This document shows, piece by piece, positions 32,956 through 40,565 of a stretch of 64,000 nt of DNA. The stretch is from Bradyrhizobium hereditatis (GTDB taxonomy: Bacteria > Pseudomonadota > Alphaproteobacteria > Rhizobiales > Xanthobacteraceae), in the NCBI RefSeq assembly GCF_020329435.1, contig NZ_JAGKJK010000013.1, positions 160,357 to 224,356 on the forward strand, read 5' to 3'. The notes beneath the pieces are model-generated. The model searched no databases. It saw nothing but the letters and a program-made list of their open reading frames with translations, and had not been told where the DNA came from. Numbering within the stretch: position 1 is the first letter of the stretch; each line of letters starts with the position of its first letter. A program made the translations under genes and the position numbers.

Positions 32956-34737
32956 ATGCTTTCCACTCGTATGAATCGTTGGACCATCGCCGCAATCACT
33001 GCTGCCAGCCTTACCGCGCCTGGCGTGGCTTGGGCCCAAACGCCCGACCATCCGGCCGATAGCGCCGCGCAATTTCCCACCAAAGCGGATCTGAAATCGC
33101 TGACCACGGCGGGCAGCTATCTCGCCGCGCGCCATGCCAGCGTTGAGCGCGATGCGGCTTCCGCCGCGGCATTCTATCGCTCCGCGCTGCGCACCGATCC
33201 GAAGAACAACGAACTGCTGGATCGCGCTTTCATCTCGTCGCTCGCCGATGGCGATATCGATGAAGCGGTCAAGCTCGCCGATCGCATCCTGACCATGGAC
33301 AAGGCCAACCGCGTCGCGCGGCTCGTGGTCGGCGTGCGCGACCTCAAGCAGAAGAAATATGCCGCCGCGCAGATCAACATCAATCAGTCGATCCGCGGAC
33401 CGATCACCGATCTGGTCGCGACGCTGCTGTCAGGGTGGGCGAGCTTCGGCGCGGGCGATGCCAAGACGGCGGTCGCCAACATCGACAAGCTGACCGGCCC
33501 GGAATGGTATCCAATCTTCAAGGATCTCCACACCGGCATGATTCTGGAGGCCTCCAACAAGGACAAGGACGCCGGCGCGCGGTTCGAGCGCGCCTACAAG
33601 CTCGACGATTCCATGCTGCGGGTGTCCGACGCCTATGCGCGCTGGCTGTCGCGCAACAAGGACGGCGCGGCGGCGGCTGCCATCTACGAAGCGTTCGACA
33701 AGAAGCTGCCGCGGCACCCCCTAGTGCAGGAAGGCCTGCGCGAGACCAGGGCCGGCAAGAAGATGTCGCCACTGGTCGATTCGGCACAGGCCGGCGCAGC
33801 CGAGGCGCTCTACGGCATCGGCGCCACGTTGACCCGCCGCGGCGGCGAAGATCTGGCGCTGGTCTATCTGCAGCTCGCGCTCTATTTGCAGCCCAACCAC
33901 CCGCTGGCGCTGCTCTCGCTCGCCGATCTCTACGAGTCCGTGAAGAAGCCCAAGATGGCGATCAAGGTCTACGAGCGCATGCCGGCCAGTTCGCCGCTCA
34001 AGCGCAACGCGCAGATCCAGCTTGCCACCAATCTCGACGCCGCCGACCGCAGTGAAGAGGCGATCAAGATTCTGAAGGGCGTCATCACCGAGGCGCCGAA
34101 GGACATCGAAGCCATCATGGCGCTCGGCAACATCGAGCGCGGCCGCAAGAAGTTCAACGATTGCGCCAACACCTATTCGCTGGCGATCGACGCCATGCCC
34201 GGCGTGACGGACAAGAACACCTGGGTCACGTACTATTATCGCGGTATTTGCCTGGAACGTTCCAAGCAGTGGAGCAAGGCCGAGGTTGACATGCGCAAGG
34301 CGCTGGAGCTGCAGCCCGAGCAGCCCCATGTCCTGAACTATCTCGGCTATTCCTGGATCGATCAGGGCATCAACCTCGACGAGGGCATGAAGTTGATCCG
34401 GCGCGCCGTCGACCAGCGCCCCGACGACGGCTACATCGTGGATTCGCTGGGCTGGGCGTTCTACCGGATCGGCAATTTCGAAGATGCGGTGAAGCACCTC
34501 GAACGCGCGATCGATCTCAAGCCCGAGGATCCGACCATCAACGACCACCTCGGCGATGCCTATTGGCGTGTCGGGCGGACGCTGGAAGCCAAGTTCCAGT
34601 GGGCCCATGCCCGCGACCTCAAGCCCGAGCCGGAAGAACTGCCGAAGATCGAGGCCAAGATTGCCAATGGCCTGCCCGAAGACACGTCCTCTGCGGCTTC
34701 CGCCGACAAGAAGAAGGAAGACGGCAAAGGTGGCTGA
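32956..34737 (+). CDS. Exported tetratricopeptide-repeat protein
   Basis: This 593-residue protein has a Sec signal (MNRWTIAAITAASLTAPGVAWAQ) and then many TPR units. The clearest are SAAAFYRSALRTDPKNNELLD, the run around LALVYLQLALYLQPNHPLAL, and a C-terminal pair with DMRKALELQPEQPHVLNYLG and HLERAIDLKPEDPTINDHLG. It probably acts as a periplasmic or membrane-attached scaffold. The C-terminal 20 residues are Lys/Asp/Ser-rich. The ATG at 32956 is chosen from the signal peptide. ispE follows 26 bases later in the same direction, a conserved pairing in this group. Confidence 0.92.
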   Translation: MLSTRMNRWTIAAITAASLTAPGVAWAQTPDHPADSAAQFPTKADLKSLTTAGSYLAARHASVERDAASAAAFYRSALRTDPKNNELLDRAFISSLADGDIDEAVKLADRILTMDKANRVARLVVGVRDLKQKKYAAAQININQSIRGPITDLVATLLSGWASFGAGDAKTAVANIDKLTGPEWYPIFKDLHTGMILEASNKDKDAGARFERAYKLDDSMLRVSDAYARWLSRNKDGAAAAAIYEAFDKKLPRHPLVQEGLRETRAGKKMSPLVDSAQAGAAEALYGIGATLTRRGGEDLALVYLQLALYLQPNHPLALLSLADLYESVKKPKMAIKVYERMPASSPLKRNAQIQLATNLDAADRSEEAIKILKGVITEAPKDIEAIMALGNIERGRKKFNDCANTYSLAIDAMPGVTDKNTWVTYYYRGICLERSKQWSKAEVDMRKALELQPEQPHVLNYLGYSWIDQGINLDEGMKLIRRAVDQRPDDGYIVDSLGWAFYRIGNFEDAVKHLERAIDLKPEDPTINDHLGDAYWRVGRTLEAKFQWAHARDLKPEPEELPKIEAKIANGLPEDTSSAASADKKKEDGKGG

Positions 34738-34763
34738 CGAAAGACCTTGGGGGCTGTTCGGCA

Positions 34764-35648
34764 ATGCCGATGTTGACTGACGAGGCGCGCGCCAAGGTCA
34801 ACCTGTCTTTGCGGGTGAATGGCCGTCGCACGGACGGCTATCATGATCTCGAAAGCGTGGTGGCGTTCGCTGATTGCGCCGACCGCCTGACGCTGACGCC
34901 GGGCCCGGATCTGGAGTTGAAGATGTCGGGACCGCTGGCGCAGGCTTGCGGCGAGACCTCGGATAATCTGGTGCTCAAGGCAGCGCGCCTGCTGGCGGAG
35001 CGGGTGCCCGGCATGAAGGCCGGCAGCTTTACGCTCGATAAGGTCTTGCCGGTCGCAGCCGGCATCGGCGGCGGTTCGGCCGATGCCGCAGCGGCGTTGC
35101 GCCTGCTTGCGAAGTTGAACGGGCTGGCGCTCGACGATCCACGCATCGTCGAGGTGGCGCAACTGACCGGAGCCGACGTGCCGGTCTGCGTCAACTCGCG
35201 CGGCTGCATCATGACCGGCGTCGGCGAGGCGCTGCAATCGCTCGGCCTGCCGAAAATGCCCTGCGTGATGGTCAATCCCGGCGTTCCCGTCGCCACCCGC
35301 GACGTTTTCAACGCGCTCGGCCTGCGCAATGGCGAACTATTGGTCGGCGTCACCGATGTGCTGCTGCGCGACCGCTGGCCCGACGACAAGGCATCGCTCG
35401 AAGAGTGGGTCGAGGCGCTCGCAGCCAACTCCAATGATCTGGAAGCACCGGCGATGCGCGTACAGCCGGTGATCGGCGAGGTTATCGCGGCGCTCAACGC
35501 GACCAACGGCGCGTGGCTGGCGCGGATGTCCGGATCGGGCGCGACCTGCTTTGCGATCTACGAGAACACCGCCGAGGCAGGACGCGCGGCGGAGCAGATC
35601 CGGCGCGATCACCCCGGATGGTGGGTGCACGCGGGAACGCTGAGCTGA
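34764..35648 (+). CDS. ispE: 4-(cytidine 5'-diphospho)-2-C-methyl-D-erythritol kinase
   Basis: IspE phosphorylates CDP-methylerythritol in the MEP isoprenoid pathway. The 294-residue GHMP kinase starts ARAKVNLSLRVNGRRTDGYH, has the ATP-binding loop LPVAAGIGGGSADAAAAL, and the C-terminal GHMP motif MSGSGATCFAIYE. I use the ATG at 34764 with GGGGG upstream; the open frame before it overlaps the TPR gene. A polyprenyl diphosphate synthase gene on the opposite strand lies next, so two isoprenoid steps are neighbours. Confidence 0.96.
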   Translation: MPMLTDEARAKVNLSLRVNGRRTDGYHDLESVVAFADCADRLTLTPGPDLELKMSGPLAQACGETSDNLVLKAARLLAERVPGMKAGSFTLDKVLPVAAGIGGGSADAAAALRLLAKLNGLALDDPRIVEVAQLTGADVPVCVNSRGCIMTGVGEALQSLGLPKMPCVMVNPGVPVATRDVFNALGLRNGELLVGVTDVLLRDRWPDDKASLEEWVEALAANSNDLEAPAMRVQPVIGEVIAALNATNGAWLARMSGSGATCFAIYENTAEAGRAAEQIRRDHPGWWVHAGTLS

Positions 35649-35663
35649 GGGTATCCTCTAACT

Positions 35664-35765
35664 GTCATCACCCGCGAAGGCGGGTGATCCAGCATTCCAG
35701 AGACGTTCGTGATTCATCGATAAGCCGCGGCGTACTGGATACCCCGCTTTCGCGGGGTATGACGG
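35664..35765. repeat. Family C intergenic repeat without module
   Basis: GTCATCACCCGCGAAGGCGG and a CCAGCATTCCAG core lead to GCGTACTGGATACCCCGC with a closing hairpin CCCCGCTTTCGCGGGG. This copy has plain short hairpins at both ends, which shows the backbone without the inserted module found at 251-384 and 61953-62088. It lies between the converging ispE and polyprenyl synthase genes. Confidence 0.75.
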
Positions 35766-35774
35766 GAGTGGCAA

Positions 35775-36782
35775 TCAATGCGATCTCGCCAGACAGAACG
35801 CCACGACCTGTTCGAGCGCGCTCTTCATCGGCGAAGCCGGAAATAACGCCAGCGCGTCGACGGCCATCGCGCCGTAATGCTGGGCGCGGCTGATCGTGTC
35901 TTCCAGCGCGCGGTGCTTGGTCATCAGCCCGATCGCATGATCGAGATCGCTGTCGCCGATCTGGCCGCGCTCCAATGCTCTGATCCAGAACTTGCGTTCG
36001 CTGTCATTGCCGCGGCGGAATGCCAGCACCACCGGCAGCGTGATCTTGCCCTCGCGAAAATCGTCGCCGATGTTCTTGCCGAGTTTTGCGGCCTTGCCGC
36101 CATAGTCCAGCACGTCGTCGACGAGCTGGAATGCGATGCCGAGATTCATGCCGACCGAGCGGCAGGCGGTCTGCTCGGCCTTCGGCCGGTTGGAGATCAC
36201 GGGGCCGACTTCGCAGGCGGCGGCGAACAGTTCGGCCGTCTTGCCCCTGATAACAGCGAGATATTCGTCCTCGGTGGTCGCGGTGTTCTTGGCGGCTGCA
36301 AGCTGCATCACTTCGCCTTCGGCGATGGTAGCCGCGGCCGAGGAGAGAATGTCGAGCGCGCGCAGCGAGCCGACTTCGACCATCATGCGAAAGGCCTGAC
36401 CGAGCAGGAAGTCGCCGACCAGGACGCTGGCCTCATTGCCCCACAGCATACGCGCCGACAGCTTGCCGCGGCGCAATTCGCTTTCGTCGACGACGTCGTC
36501 ATGCAGCAGCGTCGCGGTGTGCATGAACTCGACTGCGGCGGCGAGCTTGATGTGGCCGTCGCCGGAATAGTTGGAGAGCTGGGCCATGGCCAGCGTCAGC
36601 ATCGGGCGGAGACGCTTGCCGCCCGATGAGATCAGGTGATTGGCCACTTCCGGAATCATTGTGACTTCCGATCCCGTCCGCGACAGGATGGTGGCGTTGA
36701 CCCGCTCCATATCGGCGGCGACCAGCCCGACCAGCGCATCTATCGAGGCGTTCGGGCTTTCGAAGGGTACAATAACCGCCAC
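35775..36782 (-). CDS. Polyprenyl (octaprenyl-type) diphosphate synthase
   Basis: This 335-residue trans-prenyltransferase makes the long isoprenoid side chain, probably of ubiquinone. The first Asp-rich motif is in LLHDDVVDESELRRG and the second in FQLVDDVLDYGG; GGKRLRPML near residue 55 binds diphosphate. The start is probably the GTG at 36782 (product MAVIVPFE...) with GGAG 7 bases upstream; a TTG at 36794 is the only alternative further out. Chain length cannot be read with certainty. It is divergent from the DUF2007 gene. Confidence 0.94.
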   Translation of the reverse strand: MAVIVPFESPNASIDALVGLVAADMERVNATILSRTGSEVTMIPEVANHLISSGGKRLRPMLTLAMAQLSNYSGDGHIKLAAAVEFMHTATLLHDDVVDESELRRGKLSARMLWGNEASVLVGDFLLGQAFRMMVEVGSLRALDILSSAAATIAEGEVMQLAAAKNTATTEDEYLAVIRGKTAELFAAACEVGPVISNRPKAEQTACRSVGMNLGIAFQLVDDVLDYGGKAAKLGKNIGDDFREGKITLPVVLAFRRGNDSERKFWIRALERGQIGDSDLDHAIGLMTKHRALEDTISRAQHYGAMAVDALALFPASPMKSALEQVVAFCLARSH

Positions 36783-36914
36783 GCAGGTCTCCAATTTTGG
36801 CCAATTCGCACTATCCTTGTTCTACAATAGAAAGTGCCGGCTATGGCGGCAAGGGCACGTAGCGGTTGACAGCCCCGTGTCGTCGTCGCACCCGGGCGAA
36901 AAGGAGAACATCAG

Positions 36915-37142
36915 TTGCGGGAATTGGTCAGGACAAACGACATGGTACTCGTTTCCGCAATCGGCGCACTGCTCGACGGCGCCAATATCCATCATCTGGT
37001 GCTGGACCAGAACATGAGCGTGATCGAGGGATCGCTCGGCATCCTGCCGCGCCGTATTCTGGTGCATGAGGACGATAACCGCGCGGCCCGCCAATTGCTT
37101 GCCGAGGCGGGCCTGGCGCACGAATTACGCCCCGATGAGTGA
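36915..37142 (+). CDS. DUF2007 domain protein
   Basis: This 75-residue protein starts at a TTG with a strong AAGGAG ribosome-binding site 9 bases upstream. MRELVRTNDMVLVSAIGALL and DGANIHHLVLDQNMSVIEGS fit DUF2007, a ferredoxin-like-fold family of putative signal-transducing proteins of unknown role. Its last codons overlap the start of the methyltransferase gene by 8 bases, so they are translated together. This pair upstream of an S49 peptidase and glyQS is conserved in the group. Confidence 0.88.
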   Translation: MRELVRTNDMVLVSAIGALLDGANIHHLVLDQNMSVIEGSLGILPRRILVHEDDNRAARQLLAEAGLAHELRPDE

Positions 37143-37902
37143 CCCCGTTCTCGAACTCACCGAGGATGCATTTCTCGGCGGGCAATTGCATCTGAAGCAG
37201 TTGAAATTGGGACATCGCGCCGGTCACGATGCGGTGCTGCTGGCGGCGGCCACCGCAGCTCGTGCGGGAGATCGCGTGGCCGATCTCGGTGCCGGCGTCG
37301 GCGCTGCGGGCCTGGCAGTGGCGAGGCGCGTCACCGGCATCAATCTGGTTCTGGTCGAGATAGATGCGGCGCTGGCAGGTCTTGCGCGGGCCAATGCCGA
37401 CGCGAATGCGATTCAAGCTGACGTGATCGTGCTCGACGTGGAAGCCGATGCAGCCGCGTTTGCCGCTGCTGGCCTTGGTCCCGACAGCGTCGATACGGTG
37501 CTGATGAATCCGCCGTTCAACGATCCCGCGCGGCATCGCGCCTCGCCGGACACGGCGCGCGGGATCGCGCATATGGCGACCGCGACGACGCTTCTAAGAT
37601 GGGTTCATGCGGCGCGTCGGATTCTCAAATCCAAGGGAGCGCTGACGCTGATCTGGCGCGCTGACGGCATTGCCGAGGTGCTCTCGGCGCTCGATCACGG
37701 TTTCGGGAGCTTGCAGGTCCTGCCGGTCCACGGCGACGCACAGGCAACGGCCAACCGCATCCTGGTTCGCGCCACCAAGGGTGGGCGGGCGCCGACGCAA
37801 ATCTTTCCCGCCCTGATGCTCAATGACGAGCCAGGCGTGCCCAATAAGAGAGTGCAGGAGATTCTGGCCGGGAAGGGGAGCTTGCCGCTCGCTAACCCGT
37901 AA
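37135..37902 (+). CDS. TrmN6-like tRNA(adenine) methyltransferase
   Basis: This 255-residue class I SAM-dependent methyltransferase has motif I in VADLGAGVGAAGLAVARR and the N6-adenine motif in VLMNPPFNDPARHRAS. This pattern, with LTEDAFLGGQLHLKQLKLGH at the start, matches the TrmN6/YfiC group that methylates A37 of tRNA1(Val). The precise target here is inferred. The start at 37135 overlaps DUF2007 by 8 bases. Confidence 0.88.
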   Translation: MSDPVLELTEDAFLGGQLHLKQLKLGHRAGHDAVLLAAATAARAGDRVADLGAGVGAAGLAVARRVTGINLVLVEIDAALAGLARANADANAIQADVIVLDVEADAAAFAAAGLGPDSVDTVLMNPPFNDPARHRASPDTARGIAHMATATTLLRWVHAARRILKSKGALTLIWRADGIAEVLSALDHGFGSLQVLPVHGDAQATANRILVRATKGGRAPTQIFPALMLNDEPGVPNKRVQEILAGKGSLPLANP

Positions 37903-37937
37903 GGGTGGCGCACACGCCAAATCCTGGAACCAGGACG

Positions 37938-38036
37938 CTATTGCGGAAGCGTCTCTGACTGTTGCTTGGGCGCCGATGTAAAGTGGATCGCGGCCAGAAG
38001 GCTGCCGATGAGCATTATCAGCAGGTAGATTTTCAT
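37938..38036 (-). CDS. Candidate 32-residue membrane protein
   Basis: This short frame reads MKIYLLIMLIGSLLAAIHFT then SAPKQQSETLPQ: one hydrophobic segment and a polar tail. GGAGA lies 5 bases upstream of the ATG at 38036, which is good spacing. It sits alone on the minus strand between the methyltransferase gene and the S49 peptidase gene. I do not know a family. The support is the ribosome-binding site and the membrane pattern. Confidence 0.5.
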   Translation of the reverse strand: MKIYLLIMLIGSLLAAIHFTSAPKQQSETLPQ

Positions 38037-38163
38037 GTCAGTCTCCGCTGCGCCATTGCAGCTTTAACATCTGCAATGCAAAAGGCGTTCCCGGCCCGGA
38101 AGGGCGTTTCAGCCTTTGCAATGACAGTGGCGCGATAAAAAATGGTTAATTCGAGGTAACGGC

Positions 38164-39075
38164 ATGAGTGAACAATTAAGTGATCGTCTGAAATCGCCGA
38201 ACCTCGTTGACAGGGTGAAACAACTCATTCCGGCAAAATTCCGGCGCGACGTCCCAGTCGTGCCGGTGGTGCGCCTGTCGGGCGTCATCGGCGCGGTGAC
38301 GCCGCTTAGGCCCGGGTTGACGCTGGCGGGCGTCGCCAAGACGCTGGAGCGCGCGTTTGCCACCCGGCACGCCAAGGCGGTGGCGCTGGTGATCAATTCG
38401 CCCGGCGGCTCGCCGGTGCAATCGCGCCAGATCTATTTGCGGATCAGGCAGCTTGCCGCGGAAAAGAAACTGCCGGTGCTGGTCTTCGTGGAGGATGTCG
38501 CAGCATCCGGCGGCTACATGATTGCCTGCGCCGGCGACGAGATTTTTTGCGATCCGTCCTCGATCCTCGGCTCGATCGGCGTGGTCGGCGGCAGCTTCGG
38601 CTTTCAGGATCTGATCAAGCGAATTGGCGTGGAGCGGCGGCTTTACACGGCAGGCGAGCACAAGGCGATGCTCGATCCGTTCCTGCCCGAAGACCCCGAT
38701 GATGTGGCGCGCCTGAAGGCGCTCCAGCGCGAGATCCACGCCATCTTCATTGCGCTGGTCAAGGGAAGCCGCGGCGCGCGGCTCAACGGCGCCGATGACG
38801 TCTTGTTTACCGGCGAATACTGGGCGGGCGAAAGGTCCGTATCGCTCGGCCTTGCCGATGGGATCGGCGATATCAGATCGACGCTGCGTGCGCGCTTCGG
38901 CGAGAAGGTGCTGACGCCGGTCATCGCCCCCGCCAGCGGCATGCTGGCCGGCCTGCTCGGCCGGCGGTCACCGGGCGCGGGCTCGCTGGCCGCACTCGAT
39001 GGTATCGGGGGATTGCCGGACGAACTGATTTCCGCGCTCGAGACCCGGGCAATTTGGGCCAAATTCGGATTCTAA
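38164..39075 (+). CDS. S49 family (SppA-like) serine peptidase
   Basis: This 303-residue peptidase of the signal-peptide peptidase A family has the oxyanion segment LVINSPGGSPVQS and the catalytic Ser115 in EDVAASGGYMIACAGDEIFC. GSIGVVGGSFGFQDLIKRIG is the S49 C-terminal hallmark, and the general-base Lys would be downstream. No clear signal peptide or N-terminal transmembrane segment is seen, unlike classical SppA, so it may work at the inner face of the membrane. It lies in the conserved order before glyQS. Confidence 0.93.
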   Translation: MSEQLSDRLKSPNLVDRVKQLIPAKFRRDVPVVPVVRLSGVIGAVTPLRPGLTLAGVAKTLERAFATRHAKAVALVINSPGGSPVQSRQIYLRIRQLAAEKKLPVLVFVEDVAASGGYMIACAGDEIFCDPSSILGSIGVVGGSFGFQDLIKRIGVERRLYTAGEHKAMLDPFLPEDPDDVARLKALQREIHAIFIALVKGSRGARLNGADDVLFTGEYWAGERSVSLGLADGIGDIRSTLRARFGEKVLTPVIAPASGMLAGLLGRRSPGAGSLAALDGIGGLPDELISALETRAIWAKFGF

Positions 39076-39184
39076 CGCGTAAGTGAGCCGCGCCATTTAG
39101 TCCCAAAAGCGGAATTGCGGCGCAGGCCGGCTTCGGCGAGAATGTGCTCATTGGGGGCTCACACGTGAAGACAAGGATCGACCG

Positions 39185-39376
39185 ATGCCGCCGCTGATCG
39201 CATTCGCGGGTGCCCTGGGAGGGCTCGCCGTGGTCCGCTGGGCCTACAAGACTGCCGTCCGCATCAACAGGGAACTGGAGGAGGCGCGTCTGGCGCGCGT
39301 CGCCGAGGCCACCCAGAAGGCTGATGTTCCGACGCTGCGTCGTGACCCGGTCACCGGCGCCTACCGACCGGGCTAG
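39185..39376 (+). CDS. Small conserved membrane-anchored protein
   Basis: This 63-residue protein begins MPPLIAFAGALGGLAVVRWA, a probable single membrane segment. A charged helix follows (INRELEEARLARVAEATQKA), then LRRDPVTGAYRPG, a tail I have seen in short rhizobial proteins near this locus. The function is unknown. It sits between the S49 peptidase gene and glyQ. Confidence 0.7.
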   Translation: MPPLIAFAGALGGLAVVRWAYKTAVRINRELEEARLARVAEATQKADVPTLRRDPVTGAYRPG

Positions 39377-39385
39377 CCCGAACTC

Positions 39386-39501
39386 GTCATGCCCGGGCTT
39401 GACCCGGGCATTCATGCCTTGGGCTCGACGACGAACGTGAATGGCCGGGCAGGTGAGCGGGAGCGACGCCATCCTTCAGACGGCTATGCCCGGCCACGAC
39501 G
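39386..39501. repeat. Intergenic palindromic repeat (GCCCGGGCTTG type)
   Basis: GTCATGCCCGGGCTTGACCC with GGGCAT forms a first hairpin. The element ends with GGCTATGCCCGGCCACGACG, whose GCCGGGCAT pairs with an earlier ATGGCCGGGC. It lies in the 238-base gap upstream of glyQ. Relatives are at 22441-22470 and 47377-47405. Confidence 0.65.
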
Positions 39502-39614
39502 GCGAGAGGGGCGAATTCTCGCTCTTGGACACCCCTTCATCGCCTTGATTCCCCGCCTGCACGCCGATACGGTCCCGCGCGCTTAAAATCCCCCTCGCGA
39601 GATCGATTCTGCCG

Positions 39615-40565
39615 ATGGACGCAACCCCTGCCCATATGCGCCCGGAACGTTCGTTCCAGGGCTTCATCCTTGCTCTCCAGCGGTTCTGGGCCGAGCAGGG
39701 CTGCGTGATCCTGCAGCCCTACGACATGGAAATGGGCGCCGGCACCTTCCATCCTGCGACGACGTTGCGTGCGCTCGGGCCGAAACCCTGGAACGCGGCC
39801 TATGTGCAGCCCTCGCGGCGGCCGAAGGACGGCCGCTACGGCGAAAATCCCAACCGGCTGCAGCACTACTATCAGTTTCAGGTGATCATGAAGCCGTCGC
39901 CGCCGAACCTTCAGGATCTTTACCTGAAGTCGCTGGCCGCGATCGGCATCGATTCCAGCGTTCATGACATCCGTTTTGTCGAGGACGATTGGGAAAGCCC
40001 GACGCTCGGCGCGTGGGGCCTTGGCTGGGAATGCTGGTGCGACGGCATGGAAGTCAGCCAGTTCACCTACTTCCAGCAGGTCGCGGGCGTCGAATGCGCG
40101 CCTGTTTCCGGCGAACTCACCTACGGGCTCGAGCGCCTTGCGATGTATGTGCAGGGCGTCGATCGCGTCTACGATCTCAATTTCAACGGCCGCGAGGGTG
40201 CCGAGAAGGTCACCTATGGCGACGTCTTCCTGCAGGCCGAGCAGGAATATTCCCGGCACAATTTTGAGCACGCCGATACCGCGGCGCTGTTCGAGCAGTT
40301 CAAAATGGCAGAAGACGCCTGCCGGAAATATCTCGCTGCCGGCTGGCAAGAAAATTCGAAGAATTTAGGCGGCAACCAGAAAGAACATCTGATGGCGCTG
40401 CCGGCCTATGACCAGTGCATCAAGGCAAGCCATGTCTTCAATCTGCTCGATGCCCGCGGCGTGATCTCGGTCACCGAGCGGCAGAGCTACATCATGCGCG
40501 TGCGCGAGCTGGCAAAGGCTTGCGGCGAAGCCTGGATTCACACCGAAACGGGCAGGGCGGCCTGA
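39615..40565 (+). CDS. glyQ: Glycine--tRNA ligase alpha subunit
   Basis: GlyQ is the catalytic subunit of the tetrameric bacterial glycyl-tRNA synthetase. The 316-residue protein shows FQGFILALQRFWAEQGCVIL, then QPYDMEMGAGTFHPATTLRA, and VQPSRRPKDGRYGENPNRLQ, as well as FTYFQQVAGVECAPVSGELT. These are all standard class II synthetase motifs of this type. The stop codon overlaps the glyS start codon by one base, so the two subunits are coupled. Confidence 0.98.
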   Translation: MDATPAHMRPERSFQGFILALQRFWAEQGCVILQPYDMEMGAGTFHPATTLRALGPKPWNAAYVQPSRRPKDGRYGENPNRLQHYYQFQVIMKPSPPNLQDLYLKSLAAIGIDSSVHDIRFVEDDWESPTLGAWGLGWECWCDGMEVSQFTYFQQVAGVECAPVSGELTYGLERLAMYVQGVDRVYDLNFNGREGAEKVTYGDVFLQAEQEYSRHNFEHADTAALFEQFKMAEDACRKYLAAGWQENSKNLGGNQKEHLMALPAYDQCIKASHVFNLLDARGVISVTERQSYIMRVRELAKACGEAWIHTETGRAA

